DNA of 64,000 nt, from NCBI RefSeq assembly GCF_001889005.1, contig NZ_CP018153.1, positions 778,501-842,500 on the forward strand, given 5' to 3'. Position numbers and translations under genes: made by a program. Below, in pieces: positions 32,904 to 42,638 of the stretch. Within the stretch, counting starts at the first letter, position 1; the number at the start of each line of letters is the position of its first letter. The notes under the pieces are model-generated. The model was not told the origin of the DNA. It did not search any database and saw only the letters and a list, made by a program, of their open reading frames with translations. This DNA comes from Christiangramia salexigens (lineage in GTDB: Bacteria > Bacteroidota > Bacteroidia > Flavobacteriales > Flavobacteriaceae).

Positions 32904-35830
32904 TGAAGTTGGATCGCGCCACCGGGTTTATCATATGTTTTCTTTTTTTAACCATATCCTTTACCGGATCAGCCCAAATTAAGAATCCACTATTTGCAGA
33001 AGACCATTCAGCCCAGAAAAAATGGGTAGATAGCGTCTATAATTCCATGGACCTTAAGCAAAAGGTAGGCCAGCTATTTATGGCTAGTATCTGGTCCCAA
33101 AATGAAAATGAAGCAGACTCTATCCGGAAACTTATCGAAGAGCATCATATTGGCGGATTAATATTCTCCAAAGGTGGTCCTGTTCGTCAGGCCAGGTTAA
33201 TCAACGAGTTTCAGGAAATGTCTGAGGTACCTCTATTAATAGGTATGGATGCCGAATGGGGTCTGGCAATGAGACTGGATAGTACTTTCGCCTTACCATG
33301 GAATATGACTCTTGGTGCTATTCAGAATAACAAACTCATAGAAGAGGCCGGGGCTGCTATCTCGCGACATACAAGGCGACTTGGAGTGCACTTTAATTTT
33401 GCTCCTGTTGTAGATATAAATACCAATCCGGAGAATCCAATCATAGGAAATCGCTCCTTTGGAGAGGATAAGTTCAATGTGACCGAAAAGGCTTTGGCTT
33501 TTATGAAAGGTATGCACAGGGAAGGAGCTCTAAGCAGCGCGAAGCATTTTCCAGGTCATGGAGATACAGATTCCGATTCGCATAAAACACTACCAACCAT
33601 CAATTTTGATAAGGACAGGATCCTTAATGTGGAACTACATCCTTATAGAGAACTTATCCCAGAAGGGCTTAGCAGTATTATGGTTGCACATCTTAATGTA
33701 CCCGCATTAGAATCTAATAACGGCTTGCCTGCATCACTCTCTAAGAATATCATTACAGAAATCCTTAAGAAGCAAATGGGTTTTAATGGCCTGATCTTCA
33801 CCGATGCCCTGGATATGAAAGGTGTTTCCCGAAATAAGGAACCCGGAGAAGTCGACCTTGACGCGTTCTTAGCTGGGAATGATGTGCTTTTAATGAGCGA
33901 AGATGTAGGGAAAGCTTCCAAAAATATTATTGAGGCCTATGAATCGGGGGAGATCTCTGAGGCAAGGTTAGGTCTATCTGTTAAGAAGATCCTTTACGCA
34001 AAATACAAAGTAGGCCTTAATGATTTCAAACCGATTAAAACCAGCTTTCTGATAGATGAACTGCATACAGTTAGAAATGATGCTTTATTAGAAGACTTAT
34101 TTGAAAATGCTATTACTCTTGTAAAGAATAATAAAGCAAGCATTCCAATTAAGAAGCTTGAAAAGCAGCGAATTGCTTATGTGAACTTTGGAGATGCTGA
34201 TGGGAGTCCATTTTTGGAACAAATGAGAAAATATACCAATGTTGATTGGGTGAAAGATGAAAACCTATCTGGGCTGCTTGAAAAGCTTGAAAATTACACG
34301 TATGTGGTAGTTGGGTATCATAAGCCGGATAATAGCCCATGGTCTTCCTATAAATTCACAGAAAAAGAATTGGTTTGGTTACATGAGATCTCAAGAAAAA
34401 ATAAAACTATTCTTTCCTTATTTACGAAGCCATACGCGTTATTAGATGTAAAGAGTTTTGGAAGTCTGGACGGAATTCTGGTGGGTTATCAAAATCACCC
34501 CCTTGCTCAACAGAAATTAGCACAGGTACTATTTGGGGCGATAGATGCAAAGGGGAAGTTGCCGGTAAGTATAAAAGATGAGTTTCCTGTAGGAACTGGA
34601 TTTAACACTCGTAACATAGATAGATTGGCGTATGGTGCACCGGAAAGTGTAGGTATGAATTCTGCTAAACTTGCTAAGATCGATAGCATTATTAATCATG
34701 CTATAGAGAAGGAGATGACGCCCGGAGCGCAAATTCTTGTGGCCAGAAAGGGTAAAGTGGTCTATCAAAAGAATTTTGGGTTTCAAACCTATGAGAAAGA
34801 TATTCCGGTAACCGATACCACTATTTATGATCTGGCTTCACTTACAAAGATCTTGGCAACCTTGCCATTGGTGATGGAACTTGATGAAGAACAAGTTTTG
34901 GATTTCGACTCCGAGTTAGGAAAGATGATGCCCGAATTTGCGAAATCTAATAAGAAGGACATTAAGCTTCAGGAAATGTTGATGCATTACGCGCGATTCC
35001 AGGCCTGGATCCCTTTTTATATTTCCACGATAGACCAAAAGTCCAACAAACTTTCTAAAGATTATTACCGTAACAGTCCATCGAAAGATTTCAGTATTGA
35101 AGTCGCAAAAGACATTTTTATTAGAAATGATATTGAAGATAGTATTAAAAATATCATTAAAAAAAGTGAACTCGAAAGACGAAGGGAATACAAATACAGC
35201 GATTTACCATATTACCTTCTGAAATATTTCATAGAGGATTATTATAAATCCAACTTGAATGAGATCACTCAGGAACGATTATATAAAAGATTAGGCGCCA
35301 GTTATACCGGTTATCTGCCATTGAAACGATTTGACACTATCCAGATCGCACCGACTGAAGATGATCAGTTATGGAGAAGTCAGGTTGTAAGAGGCTTTGT
35401 TCACGATCAGGGTGCTGCCATGCAAGGCGGTATAGGAGGTCATGCAGGTCTGTTCAGTACCGCCAACGATGTGGCCAAAATAATGCAGACCTATCTTAAT
35501 GGCGGCAGTTATGGTGGTGAAAAATTCCTCAACGAAGAAACTATAAGCAAATATAATACGTGTTATTATTGTGATCAGGATGTAAGGCGCGGTGTTGGCT
35601 TCGACAAACCACAGCTATCTGAGGTAGGGCCAACCTGCAATTGTGTCTCTATGATGAGTTTTGGTCATAGTGGTTTTACAGGTACCTTTACCTGGGCAGA
35701 TCCTGAAGAAGAGATTGTTTATGTATTTTTGTCTAATAGAACTTATCCTGATTCCAATAACAGGAAACTTATTCGGGAAGATATACGCTCCAAGATCCAA
35801 AAAGTGATTTACGAATCTATAGATTATTAA
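32903..35830 (+). CDS. GH3 beta-N-acetylhexosaminidase fused to class C beta-lactamase-type serine hydrolase
   Basis: This 975-residue protein has a signal peptide (about 1-24). The GH3 N-terminal domain (about 40-380) carries the NagZ-like loop KHFPGHGDT (214-222) and nucleophile Asp301 in FTDALDMKG. A GH3 C-terminal-like region follows, to about 590. A serine-hydrolase domain then shows S646-L-T-K649 and FGHSGFTG, with YSD in place of the usual YxN. It likely acts in the periplasm on peptidoglycan-derived glycosides and peptides. The combination fits muropeptide recycling. bshA follows at once. Confidence 0.9.
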   Translation: MKLDRATGFIICFLFLTISFTGSAQIKNPLFAEDHSAQKKWVDSVYNSMDLKQKVGQLFMASIWSQNENEADSIRKLIEEHHIGGLIFSKGGPVRQARLINEFQEMSEVPLLIGMDAEWGLAMRLDSTFALPWNMTLGAIQNNKLIEEAGAAISRHTRRLGVHFNFAPVVDINTNPENPIIGNRSFGEDKFNVTEKALAFMKGMHREGALSSAKHFPGHGDTDSDSHKTLPTINFDKDRILNVELHPYRELIPEGLSSIMVAHLNVPALESNNGLPASLSKNIITEILKKQMGFNGLIFTDALDMKGVSRNKEPGEVDLDAFLAGNDVLLMSEDVGKASKNIIEAYESGEISEARLGLSVKKILYAKYKVGLNDFKPIKTSFLIDELHTVRNDALLEDLFENAITLVKNNKASIPIKKLEKQRIAYVNFGDADGSPFLEQMRKYTNVDWVKDENLSGLLEKLENYTYVVVGYHKPDNSPWSSYKFTEKELVWLHEISRKNKTILSLFTKPYALLDVKSFGSLDGILVGYQNHPLAQQKLAQVLFGAIDAKGKLPVSIKDEFPVGTGFNTRNIDRLAYGAPESVGMNSAKLAKIDSIINHAIEKEMTPGAQILVARKGKVVYQKNFGFQTYEKDIPVTDTTIYDLASLTKILATLPLVMELDEEQVLDFDSELGKMMPEFAKSNKKDIKLQEMLMHYARFQAWIPFYISTIDQKSNKLSKDYYRNSPSKDFSIEVAKDIFIRNDIEDSIKNIIKKSELERRREYKYSDLPYYLLKYFIEDYYKSNLNEITQERLYKRLGASYTGYLPLKRFDTIQIAPTEDDQLWRSQVVRGFVHDQGAAMQGGIGGHAGLFSTANDVAKIMQTYLNGGSYGGEKFLNEETISKYNTCYYCDQDVRRGVGFDKPQLSEVGPTCNCVSMMSFGHSGFTGTFTWADPEEEIVYVFLSNRTYPDSNNRKLIREDIRSKIQKVIYESIDY

Positions 35831-35833
35831 TTG

Positions 35834-36964
35834 ATGAAAATTGCCATTGTTTGTTACCCAACCTTTGGAGGAAGTGGAGTAGTCGCTACCGAATTGGGTC
35901 TTATCCTCTCCAAAAGAGGACACGAAGTACATTTTATCACTTACAAACAACCGGTTAGACTCGAGCAGATCTCGAGTAAAATAAGGTTTCATGAAGTCAA
36001 TGTTCCCGAATACCCTTTATTTCACTACCAGCCCTATGAACTTGCACTTAGTAGTAAACTGGTTAATGTTGTAAAACATTACGGCATTGAATTACTGCAT
36101 GTTCACTATGCTATTCCTCATGCCTATGCCGGTTATATGGCTAAAAAAATGTTGGAAGAGGAAGGAATACATATTCCTATGGTCACAACACTTCATGGGA
36201 CAGATATCAATATCGTAGGGAATCATCCATTTTATAAACCCGCGGTTACCTTTAGCATAAATAATAGTGACTTTGTGACTTCGGTTTCAAAAAGCCTTAA
36301 GGAGGACACACTTAAATTCTTTGATATCCGCAAAGAAATCGAAGTAATTCCAAACTTCATTGATGTTTCTAAATATCAGCAGAAGACTTTTACAGATTGC
36401 CAGCGGGAATTGATGGCGCATGACGACGAAAAGATCATTACGCATGTTAGTAACTTTAGAAAAGTGAAGCGTATAGAGGATGTTGTTAAAGTCTTTTACG
36501 AAGTTCAAAAAAAGATAAAAGCCAGATTGATGATGGTGGGTGAGGGGCCAGATAAGGAACTTGCAGAGAATCTGGTGCGGGAATTAAAGATTTCTGATAA
36601 GGTTCTTTTCCTGGGTCAAAGTAACGAGGTAGATAAAATTCTGTGCTTTACAGATCTTTTTCTAATACCTTCTGAAACTGAAAGTTTTGGTCTTGCTGCA
36701 CTTGAAGCAATGGTTAACTCAGTTCCCGTAATATCCACAAATACAGGAGGTCTACCTGAAGTTAATATTGAAGGATACTCAGGGTATCTTCATAATGTGG
36801 GTGATATTTCAGGTATGGCAAATAGCGCCGTAAAGATCCTTGGTGATGAACAAAATCTGGCAAAATTCAAATTACAGGCAAGGGAAGTAGCAGAAAGATT
36901 TGACATTAATAAGATCGTTCCTCTATATGAAGATCTATATCAGCGCGCTATCGTAACGGCATAA
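35834..36964 (+). CDS. bshA: N-acetyl-alpha-D-glucosaminyl L-malate synthase BshA
   Basis: This protein has 376 residues from the ATG at 35834; a TTG three bases earlier is less likely. It is a GT4-family glycosyltransferase whose N-terminus MKIAIVCYPTFGGSGVVATELG is characteristic of BshA. HVHYAIPHAYAGY, TLHGTDI and the C-terminal PSETESFGLAALEAM with TNTGGLPE complete the family pattern. It joins UDP-GlcNAc to L-malate, the first step of bacillithiol synthesis, so the organism likely uses bacillithiol as its low-molecular-weight thiol. bshB and bshC are not in the window. Confidence 0.93.
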   Translation: MKIAIVCYPTFGGSGVVATELGLILSKRGHEVHFITYKQPVRLEQISSKIRFHEVNVPEYPLFHYQPYELALSSKLVNVVKHYGIELLHVHYAIPHAYAGYMAKKMLEEEGIHIPMVTTLHGTDINIVGNHPFYKPAVTFSINNSDFVTSVSKSLKEDTLKFFDIRKEIEVIPNFIDVSKYQQKTFTDCQRELMAHDDEKIITHVSNFRKVKRIEDVVKVFYEVQKKIKARLMMVGEGPDKELAENLVRELKISDKVLFLGQSNEVDKILCFTDLFLIPSETESFGLAALEAMVNSVPVISTNTGGLPEVNIEGYSGYLHNVGDISGMANSAVKILGDEQNLAKFKLQAREVAERFDINKIVPLYEDLYQRAIVTA

Positions 36965-36967
36965 AAA

Positions 36968-36994
36968 AAGCGGTGATTTTTTATACCACCGCTT
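36968..36994. terminator. Bidirectional terminator between bshA and the outer-membrane protein gene
   Basis: AAGCGGTG (36968-36975) pairs perfectly with CACCGCTT (36987-36994) around an 11-base T-rich loop. An A run precedes it and a T-rich tract follows, so it can work for bshA on the plus strand and for the convergent gene on the minus strand. Confidence 0.75.
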
Positions 36995-37019
36995 CATTTT
37001 CTTAAGCTTAATTAAATAA

Positions 37020-37511
37020 TTAAAATTGATAACGGATACCCAGTGCAATATCTGGTCCGAAGTCTTTGCTGTTCTTATAATCAGAAAATGTGATTTCCGG
37101 TCTAAAGTCCAGAGAAAGAAGCAAAGGAAAATCAAAGTTATATTCAATCCCAATATCCCCGGCTATAAGTGCAAATAATCCATCTGTATCATGGCCAATT
37201 TTATCATCATAGTTACCTAAACCAGCACCGGCACCAACATACCAGTTAAAGCCTCCTTCTATATTCCAAAGCCACTGATAAAGTCCAACTAGTTTGATCG
37301 CCTCATAATTATTGGCATCTCTCCAACCCAGATCGAATTCCAAACGGTTGTTACCACCTCCAATTGCTCTTTGATAGGAGACCTCAGTTCCTAATCCGTC
37401 GTTATCACCTACTCTTAGTCCCAAGGCATTTTCAGAGATTTGCTGGGCATTCATATTAGTGTAAAAAGCGGATCCTATTGCTAATACCGCTGCAAGAACA
37501 AGTTTTTTCAT
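37020..37511 (-). CDS. Small outer-membrane beta-barrel protein
   Basis: This 163-residue protein has a signal peptide ending near MNAQQ and alternating hydrophobic strands such as RLEFDLGWRDA, FNWYVGAGAGLG and LLSLDFRPEI. It ends in a terminal aromatic (GIRYQF), the C-terminal signal of barrel proteins. It is probably an eight-stranded OmpW/OmpX-like barrel of unknown function. It has its own promoter and a terminator shared with bshA, so it is a single-gene unit. Confidence 0.82.
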   Translation of the reverse strand: MKKLVLAAVLAIGSAFYTNMNAQQISENALGLRVGDNDGLGTEVSYQRAIGGGNNRLEFDLGWRDANNYEAIKLVGLYQWLWNIEGGFNWYVGAGAGLGNYDDKIGHDTDGLFALIAGDIGIEYNFDFPLLLSLDFRPEITFSDYKNSKDFGPDIALGIRYQF

Positions 37512-37529
37512 TTTAGTTTAGTTTTTAGA

Positions 37530-37559
37530 CAAATGTATATTGATTTGGAATGAAGACAA
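37530..37559 (-). promoter_or_regulatory. Promoter of the outer-membrane barrel gene
   Basis: On the minus strand TTG (37559-37557), 19 bases and TACATTTG (37537-37530) match the consensus. The leader would be about 12-15 bases to the ATG at 37511. Confidence 0.68.
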
Positions 37560-37627
37560 CGTGTTCCCTCGTAAATGTATTGTTAATATTAATTAAAAAA
37601 CTGTTAAGCCGTCTTCTAGAAAACTTA

Positions 37628-37635
37628 TAAATTTG
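37628..37635 (+). promoter_or_regulatory. -7 element for the FAD/Fe-S oxidoreductase gene
   Basis: TAAATTTG matches TAnnTTTG. It overlaps an in-frame TTG at 37633, arguing against that codon as start, and lies 3 bases before the ATG at 37639. A transcript from it would be leaderless or nearly so. No TTG is seen at -33. Confidence 0.35.
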
Positions 37636-37638
37636 AGT

Positions 37639-40569
37639 ATGAAAATGAAGGCAGCTCTAGAGAAACTATCACGAAAATTATCAGGTGAACTATTTTTTGA
37701 TGATCTAAGAAAAAGTATCTATGCTACAGATGCTTCTGTATATCGCGAGATCCCTCTGGCGGTAGCCTATCCCAATAATGAAGATGATCTAACTCTGTTG
37801 ATCCAATTCGCAAATAACCATCAAACATCACTTATTCCAAGAACTGCCGGGACTTCACTTGCTGGGCAGTGTACAGGAAATGGGATCGTAGTAGATGTCT
37901 CAAGGTATTTTACCGATATACATCAAATTAATCCTAAAGAAAAGATCGTTAGATTACAGCCGGGCGTAATTCGGGATGATCTTAATCGAGTTCTTGAAAA
38001 GCATAATTTATTTTTTGGTCCTAATACGTCTACTTCTAACAGATGTATGATAGGCGGTATGGTTGGTAATAACTCCAGTGGTACGACTTCAATTAAATAT
38101 GGAAGCACGCGGGACAAGATCGTTTCTTTAAAGGCAATGCTTAGCGATGGCTCTCTCGTAGAATTCAAGGCTCTGAGCAAAGAAGAATACCAGGCAAAAT
38201 TAAAGCTAGGTAATCTTGAAGGTGAAATTTATCGTGAGATTGAAAAGCACTTAAGAGATGCTGAAAATCAGGCGGAAATTAAGAAACAATATCCGCCTGC
38301 ATCGCTTCACCGCCGAAATACAGGCTATGCTGTAGATGAATTGCTCATGACCGAAGTATTTAATGAAGGTACGGGCAAATTCAATCTAAGTAAGCTAATA
38401 GCCGGAAGTGAAGGTACTTTATGCTTTATTACCGAAATTACCCTGAAGTTGGATACACTTCAGCCAAAATATTCGGCTATGATCGCAGCACATTTTAACA
38501 GCATAGATGCATGTATGAAAGCTGTTGTTCCTGTCATGGAACACTCACTTTATACTTGTGAAATGATGGATAAGATCATTCTGGACTGCACCAAGGCGAA
38601 TTTAAAGTACCGGGAAAATAGATTCTTCATTGAGAATGACCCGCAGGCCATTTTAATGCTGGAGCTGAGATCTGAAACCGAAAATGATCTTCAGTTACAG
38701 GTAGATAGCTTGATTAAAGCTCTCGAATCTTCGGGGCTGAGTTACTCCAATCCCGTTCTTTATGGCGATCAGATAAATTTAGCAGTTGAATTAAGAAAGG
38801 CAGGCTTAGGATTACTTGGAAATATTAAGGGTGATAGAAAAGCGGTTGCCTGTATAGAAGACACTGCTGTAGCTATACCTGTATTGGCAGATTATATATC
38901 TGAGTTTAGTGAGATCATGAAATCTTACGATCAGGAAGCGGTGTATTATGCTCATGCAGGAGCGGGAGAAATACATCTAAGGCCAATCCTTAATTTGAAA
39001 AAGTCTGAAGACGTTGCACTTTTCAGAAAGATCACCGAAGACGTTGCTAAACTTGTTAAGAAATACAATGGTTCTCTAAGTGGCGAACATGGAGATGGCA
39101 GGGTAAGAGCAGAATTCATCAAAACCATGTTTGGAAGTAAGGTTTATGGGATCCTGAAGGATATCAAATTCAGTTTTGATAAAAATAATATTTTCAATCC
39201 CGGAAAGATCATCGATGCCGATGCAATGGATACTTCTCTTCGCTATACGCCAGATAGGAAGGAGCCGGAGATCGAAACCCTGATGGATTTTTCTGAGACT
39301 GAAGGTGTCCTGAGGCTGGCTGAAAAATGTAATGGAAGCGGGGATTGCCGGAAGTCGGTTGAAGCTGGCGGAACAATGTGTCCCAGTTACCGGGCTACCA
39401 AAGATGAAAAGGATACCACAAGGGGAAGGGCCAATGCTTTGAGGGAATTTTTAACGAATTCTGATAAAGCTAACCGTTTTAACCACCCAGAATTAAAAGA
39501 GGTGCTAGATCTTTGTATAAGTTGTAAAGGTTGCAAGAGTGAATGTCCTTCCAATGTAGACATGGCAGCCTTAAAAGCTGAATTCTTGCATCAATACCAC
39601 AAAAGCAATAAACCAGGTTTTAGAGACAAAGCCTTTGCAAATATCACGCAACATAATGCAACTGCGGCACGATTCTCCACCCTGTCAGGATTTATGATGA
39701 CAAATAGTATTACTTCTGGACTCGCCAAAAAAATTCTGGGAGTAGCTAAAGAAAGAGAGCTGCCAAAAGTGGGTAAGCAGACATTAAAACAATACTATTC
39801 CCGAAATAAAGCTAAATTCGAAATTAAGGATCCAATAAAAACGATCTATTTATTCAACGATGAGTTTACTAATTATCTGGATGTTCAGATAGGTATAGAC
39901 ACGCTGCATATACTGGCTGCACTTAACTACTCGGTAAAGATCATAGATCATCCCGAAAGTGGTAGAAGTCAGATCTCAAAAGGTTTTCTCGAAAAGGCAA
40001 AAAAGCTGGCGAACCAAAACCTTGCAATTTTCAAGGATCTGGTAAGTGATGATACCCCTTTAATTGGGATTGAACCTTCGGCTATCTTAAGCTTTAGAGA
40101 TGAATATTTAAGGCTTGCAGACGACAAGGAAGCTGCTGTGAAATTGTCTGAGAATTGTTTTATTATCGAGGAGTTCCTGAAACAGGAAATTGCAGCAGGA
40201 AACATTAAATCTGAACAGTTTACCGGAAAAGCCAGAACAGTTAAAATTCATGCTCACTGCCACCAGAAAGCCTTATCAAATTCTTCCAGAACTTTTGATA
40301 TTCTAAACCTTCCCAAAAATTATAAGGTTAGCATTATAGCCTCAGGTTGTTGCGGAATGGCCGGGTCATTTGGTTATGAAAAAGAGCATTACGAAATAAG
40401 CATGAGAATTGGTGAAAACTCACTATTCCCTGCAATTCGCAAAGCAGATAAATCTGTGATTATATCTGCAAATGGTACCAGTTGCAGACATCAGATCAAG
40501 GATGGAACCGGAAGGCTTGCCCAACATCCGGTTTCGATTTTAAGGGAAGCTCTGTTGAAAAAACATTAA
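37639..40569 (+). CDS. FAD-linked oxidase fused to Fe-S/CCG domains (D-lactate dehydrogenase-like)
   Basis: About 976 residues from the ATG at 37639 (another ATG is at 37645). The order is an FAD-binding PCMH domain (about 25-260; RTAGTSLAGQCTG, GGMVGNNSSGT), an FAD-oxidase C domain to about 535 (LSGEHGDGRVR), 4Fe-4S ligands including CISCKGCKSECPSN near 620, and a CCG domain (HAHCHQKAL, SGCCGMAGSFGYE). This is the GlcD-GlcF type fusion found in D-2-hydroxyacid dehydrogenases. It should oxidise a D-2-hydroxyacid such as D-lactate at the membrane surface. The substrate is inferred from the family. Confidence 0.88.
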   Translation: MKMKAALEKLSRKLSGELFFDDLRKSIYATDASVYREIPLAVAYPNNEDDLTLLIQFANNHQTSLIPRTAGTSLAGQCTGNGIVVDVSRYFTDIHQINPKEKIVRLQPGVIRDDLNRVLEKHNLFFGPNTSTSNRCMIGGMVGNNSSGTTSIKYGSTRDKIVSLKAMLSDGSLVEFKALSKEEYQAKLKLGNLEGEIYREIEKHLRDAENQAEIKKQYPPASLHRRNTGYAVDELLMTEVFNEGTGKFNLSKLIAGSEGTLCFITEITLKLDTLQPKYSAMIAAHFNSIDACMKAVVPVMEHSLYTCEMMDKIILDCTKANLKYRENRFFIENDPQAILMLELRSETENDLQLQVDSLIKALESSGLSYSNPVLYGDQINLAVELRKAGLGLLGNIKGDRKAVACIEDTAVAIPVLADYISEFSEIMKSYDQEAVYYAHAGAGEIHLRPILNLKKSEDVALFRKITEDVAKLVKKYNGSLSGEHGDGRVRAEFIKTMFGSKVYGILKDIKFSFDKNNIFNPGKIIDADAMDTSLRYTPDRKEPEIETLMDFSETEGVLRLAEKCNGSGDCRKSVEAGGTMCPSYRATKDEKDTTRGRANALREFLTNSDKANRFNHPELKEVLDLCISCKGCKSECPSNVDMAALKAEFLHQYHKSNKPGFRDKAFANITQHNATAARFSTLSGFMMTNSITSGLAKKILGVAKERELPKVGKQTLKQYYSRNKAKFEIKDPIKTIYLFNDEFTNYLDVQIGIDTLHILAALNYSVKIIDHPESGRSQISKGFLEKAKKLANQNLAIFKDLVSDDTPLIGIEPSAILSFRDEYLRLADDKEAAVKLSENCFIIEEFLKQEIAAGNIKSEQFTGKARTVKIHAHCHQKALSNSSRTFDILNLPKNYKVSIIASGCCGMAGSFGYEKEHYEISMRIGENSLFPAIRKADKSVIISANGTSCRHQIKDGTGRLAQHPVSILREALLKKH

Positions 40570-40678
40570 GTTTTAGCGCTGATTTTTTATAAAATTTCTA
40601 ACATTCTTGTTTCCTCAGAAAAAAGAATTTAACGGTACCTTTCCGCCACAATTCATATTTAAAAAAGGATATTTTCGA

Positions 40679-42637
40679 ATGCATGAAAAAGACCGGCGTA
40701 TTCAGGAGCTTGAGGAAGAATTATTGGCTACTCGTAAAGAATTAGAAAAGTATTCTGATTCCGAAACAATAAATTCTGATTCAAATTCAAATGATGAGCA
40801 TCTTAAAAAAAACTTCTCAAAGGCTATCATTGAAAATATTCATACTCCAATTTTAGTCTTGGATGATGAACTTCGGGTTAGATTCATTAACAAAGCCTTT
40901 TTTAATACTTTTAAAGTAAACAGAGAGGAAACTGCGGGCAGGAAGATTTACGATCTAGGGAACAAGCAATGGGATATAGATGAACTGAGAGATATTCTGG
41001 AAAATGTTTTACCCAAAAGAAATATACTTTCAAATTTTGAAGTTTTTCATGATTTTCAAGAGATAGGAGAACGCTGTATGTTATTGAATGCCCGTGAGAT
41101 CGACCTGAATACCCGGGAAAAATATATTCTGCTGTCTATTGAGGATATAACTAGTAAGAAAAAGGCAGAAAATAAATTAAAAGAAAGCGAGCATAGATAC
41201 AGGGAGATGATCCATTCTTCACCATCTCTTATTGCGATTTTAAGAGGTCCAGAGCATGTTGTAGAGATAGCAAACGATGCTATTATTAAGACCTGGGGTA
41301 AAGGACCTAATGTGATTGGAAAACCCTTATTAGAAGTGCTTCCTGAGATGGTAGATCAACGAATGGGAGACTTATTTGATAAGGTCTATCAAACAGGAAA
41401 ACCCTTTTACGCACATGAACGCCCAATTATTCACGAGCAAAATGGAAAATTAGTAAAGGGGTATTTTGATTTTACTTATCAGCCGCAAAGAGACTCGAAT
41501 GGCGAAGTGACAGGTGTTGCTGTCATTGCTAATGATGTCACCCAACAAGCCGAATTAAATAACAGGATCAAAGAAAGCGAAAGGAAGTTCCGCACACTCA
41601 TGAATTTTATGCCTCATAAAATTAATATAGCCGATGCAGATGGAGATTCGTATTTCTATAATTTAAGCTGGTTAGAATTCACTGAACGTTCCATGGACGA
41701 GTTAATTAGGAACCCTTGGACAGATTGGCTTCACCCTGAAGAAAAAGAACAGATTCAGAGAACCATAGACCAAAGCTTTAAAAAAGGTCGAGATCTCGAA
41801 ATGGAAATGAGGTTGAGAGATAAGTCTGGCGATTATAAATGGCACCTTGTTAGAATTATTCCTCTTCACGATAATGAGGGAAAGCTTATTAATTGGATCA
41901 CCTCAAGTACAGAAATTCAAAAACTAAAAGAGGAAGAAAAACGCAAAGGTGATTTTCTTAAACTGGTTAGTCATGAATTAAAGACTCCGGTAACTTCGGC
42001 TAAAGGCTATGTACAACTGTTGCAATCCATGATAAAAAACTCTGAGGATCTCCAGGCTTCAAATTTACCGCTAGAACCTTACCTGCTCAGGATTGAAGAC
42101 CAGATCGAAAGGCTTATAAGATTAATCTTTGAGATGCTTGATCTTTCCAGAATGGAGCAAAACGAGCTTGAACTTAAAAAAACGAATTTCAGCTTAAATG
42201 AACTTGTGGGTTCTATTATTGAAGATCTGGCTTATTCCTATCAGGATGTTCAGATAGAGGTTGATCATTTATGTGACTGCCAGATCATAGCAGATAAGGA
42301 CAGAATAGGTCAGGTAATCATAAACTTCATTACTAATGCCATAAAATACTCAAATGAGAATAAAGAGGTGAATGTGAAGGTTTATGAGGATGATGATAGG
42401 GTAGCTGTGAGCGTGAAAGATCACGGAATAGGGATTGCTAAGGAAGACCTGAACCGAATATTTAAAAGATTCTATAGAGTTGCAGGAAAAAATGAAGATA
42501 CTTATTCGGGGTTTGGAATTGGCCTGTACTTATCAAATGAGATTATTGAAAGACATAATGGTGAAATTATTGTAAATAGTAGCGTTGGTGAAGGTTCTGA
42601 ATTTATTTTTACTTTACCACTAAATAATTATAATTAG
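40679..42637 (+). CDS. PAS-domain sensor histidine kinase (soluble)
   Basis: About 652 residues from the ATG at 40679. The frame is open to a TTG at 40607, but the extra 24 residues look unlike a domain start. A short coiled coil (KDRRIQELEEELLATRKELE) comes first, then three PAS/PAC domains (about 45-160, 170-295 and 300-415), a HisKA domain with phospho-acceptor His432 in VSHELKTP, and a HATPase domain with FITNAIKYS, DHGIGIAKED and GFGIGLYLSNEI. There is no membrane segment, so it senses a cytoplasmic signal. The receiver gene begins 2 bases after its stop. Confidence 0.88.
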   Translation: MHEKDRRIQELEEELLATRKELEKYSDSETINSDSNSNDEHLKKNFSKAIIENIHTPILVLDDELRVRFINKAFFNTFKVNREETAGRKIYDLGNKQWDIDELRDILENVLPKRNILSNFEVFHDFQEIGERCMLLNAREIDLNTREKYILLSIEDITSKKKAENKLKESEHRYREMIHSSPSLIAILRGPEHVVEIANDAIIKTWGKGPNVIGKPLLEVLPEMVDQRMGDLFDKVYQTGKPFYAHERPIIHEQNGKLVKGYFDFTYQPQRDSNGEVTGVAVIANDVTQQAELNNRIKESERKFRTLMNFMPHKINIADADGDSYFYNLSWLEFTERSMDELIRNPWTDWLHPEEKEQIQRTIDQSFKKGRDLEMEMRLRDKSGDYKWHLVRIIPLHDNEGKLINWITSSTEIQKLKEEEKRKGDFLKLVSHELKTPVTSAKGYVQLLQSMIKNSEDLQASNLPLEPYLLRIEDQIERLIRLIFEMLDLSRMEQNELELKKTNFSLNELVGSIIEDLAYSYQDVQIEVDHLCDCQIIADKDRIGQVIINFITNAIKYSNENKEVNVKVYEDDDRVAVSVKDHGIGIAKEDLNRIFKRFYRVAGKNEDTYSGFGIGLYLSNEIIERHNGEIIVNSSVGEGSEFIFTLPLNNYN

Positions 42638-42638
42638 A

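Noticed and set aside
40607..40678. N-terminal extension of the PAS kinase from a TTG
   Set aside because: The 24 extra residues match no domain, and the coiled-coil start at the ATG 40679 is more natural. It remains possible.
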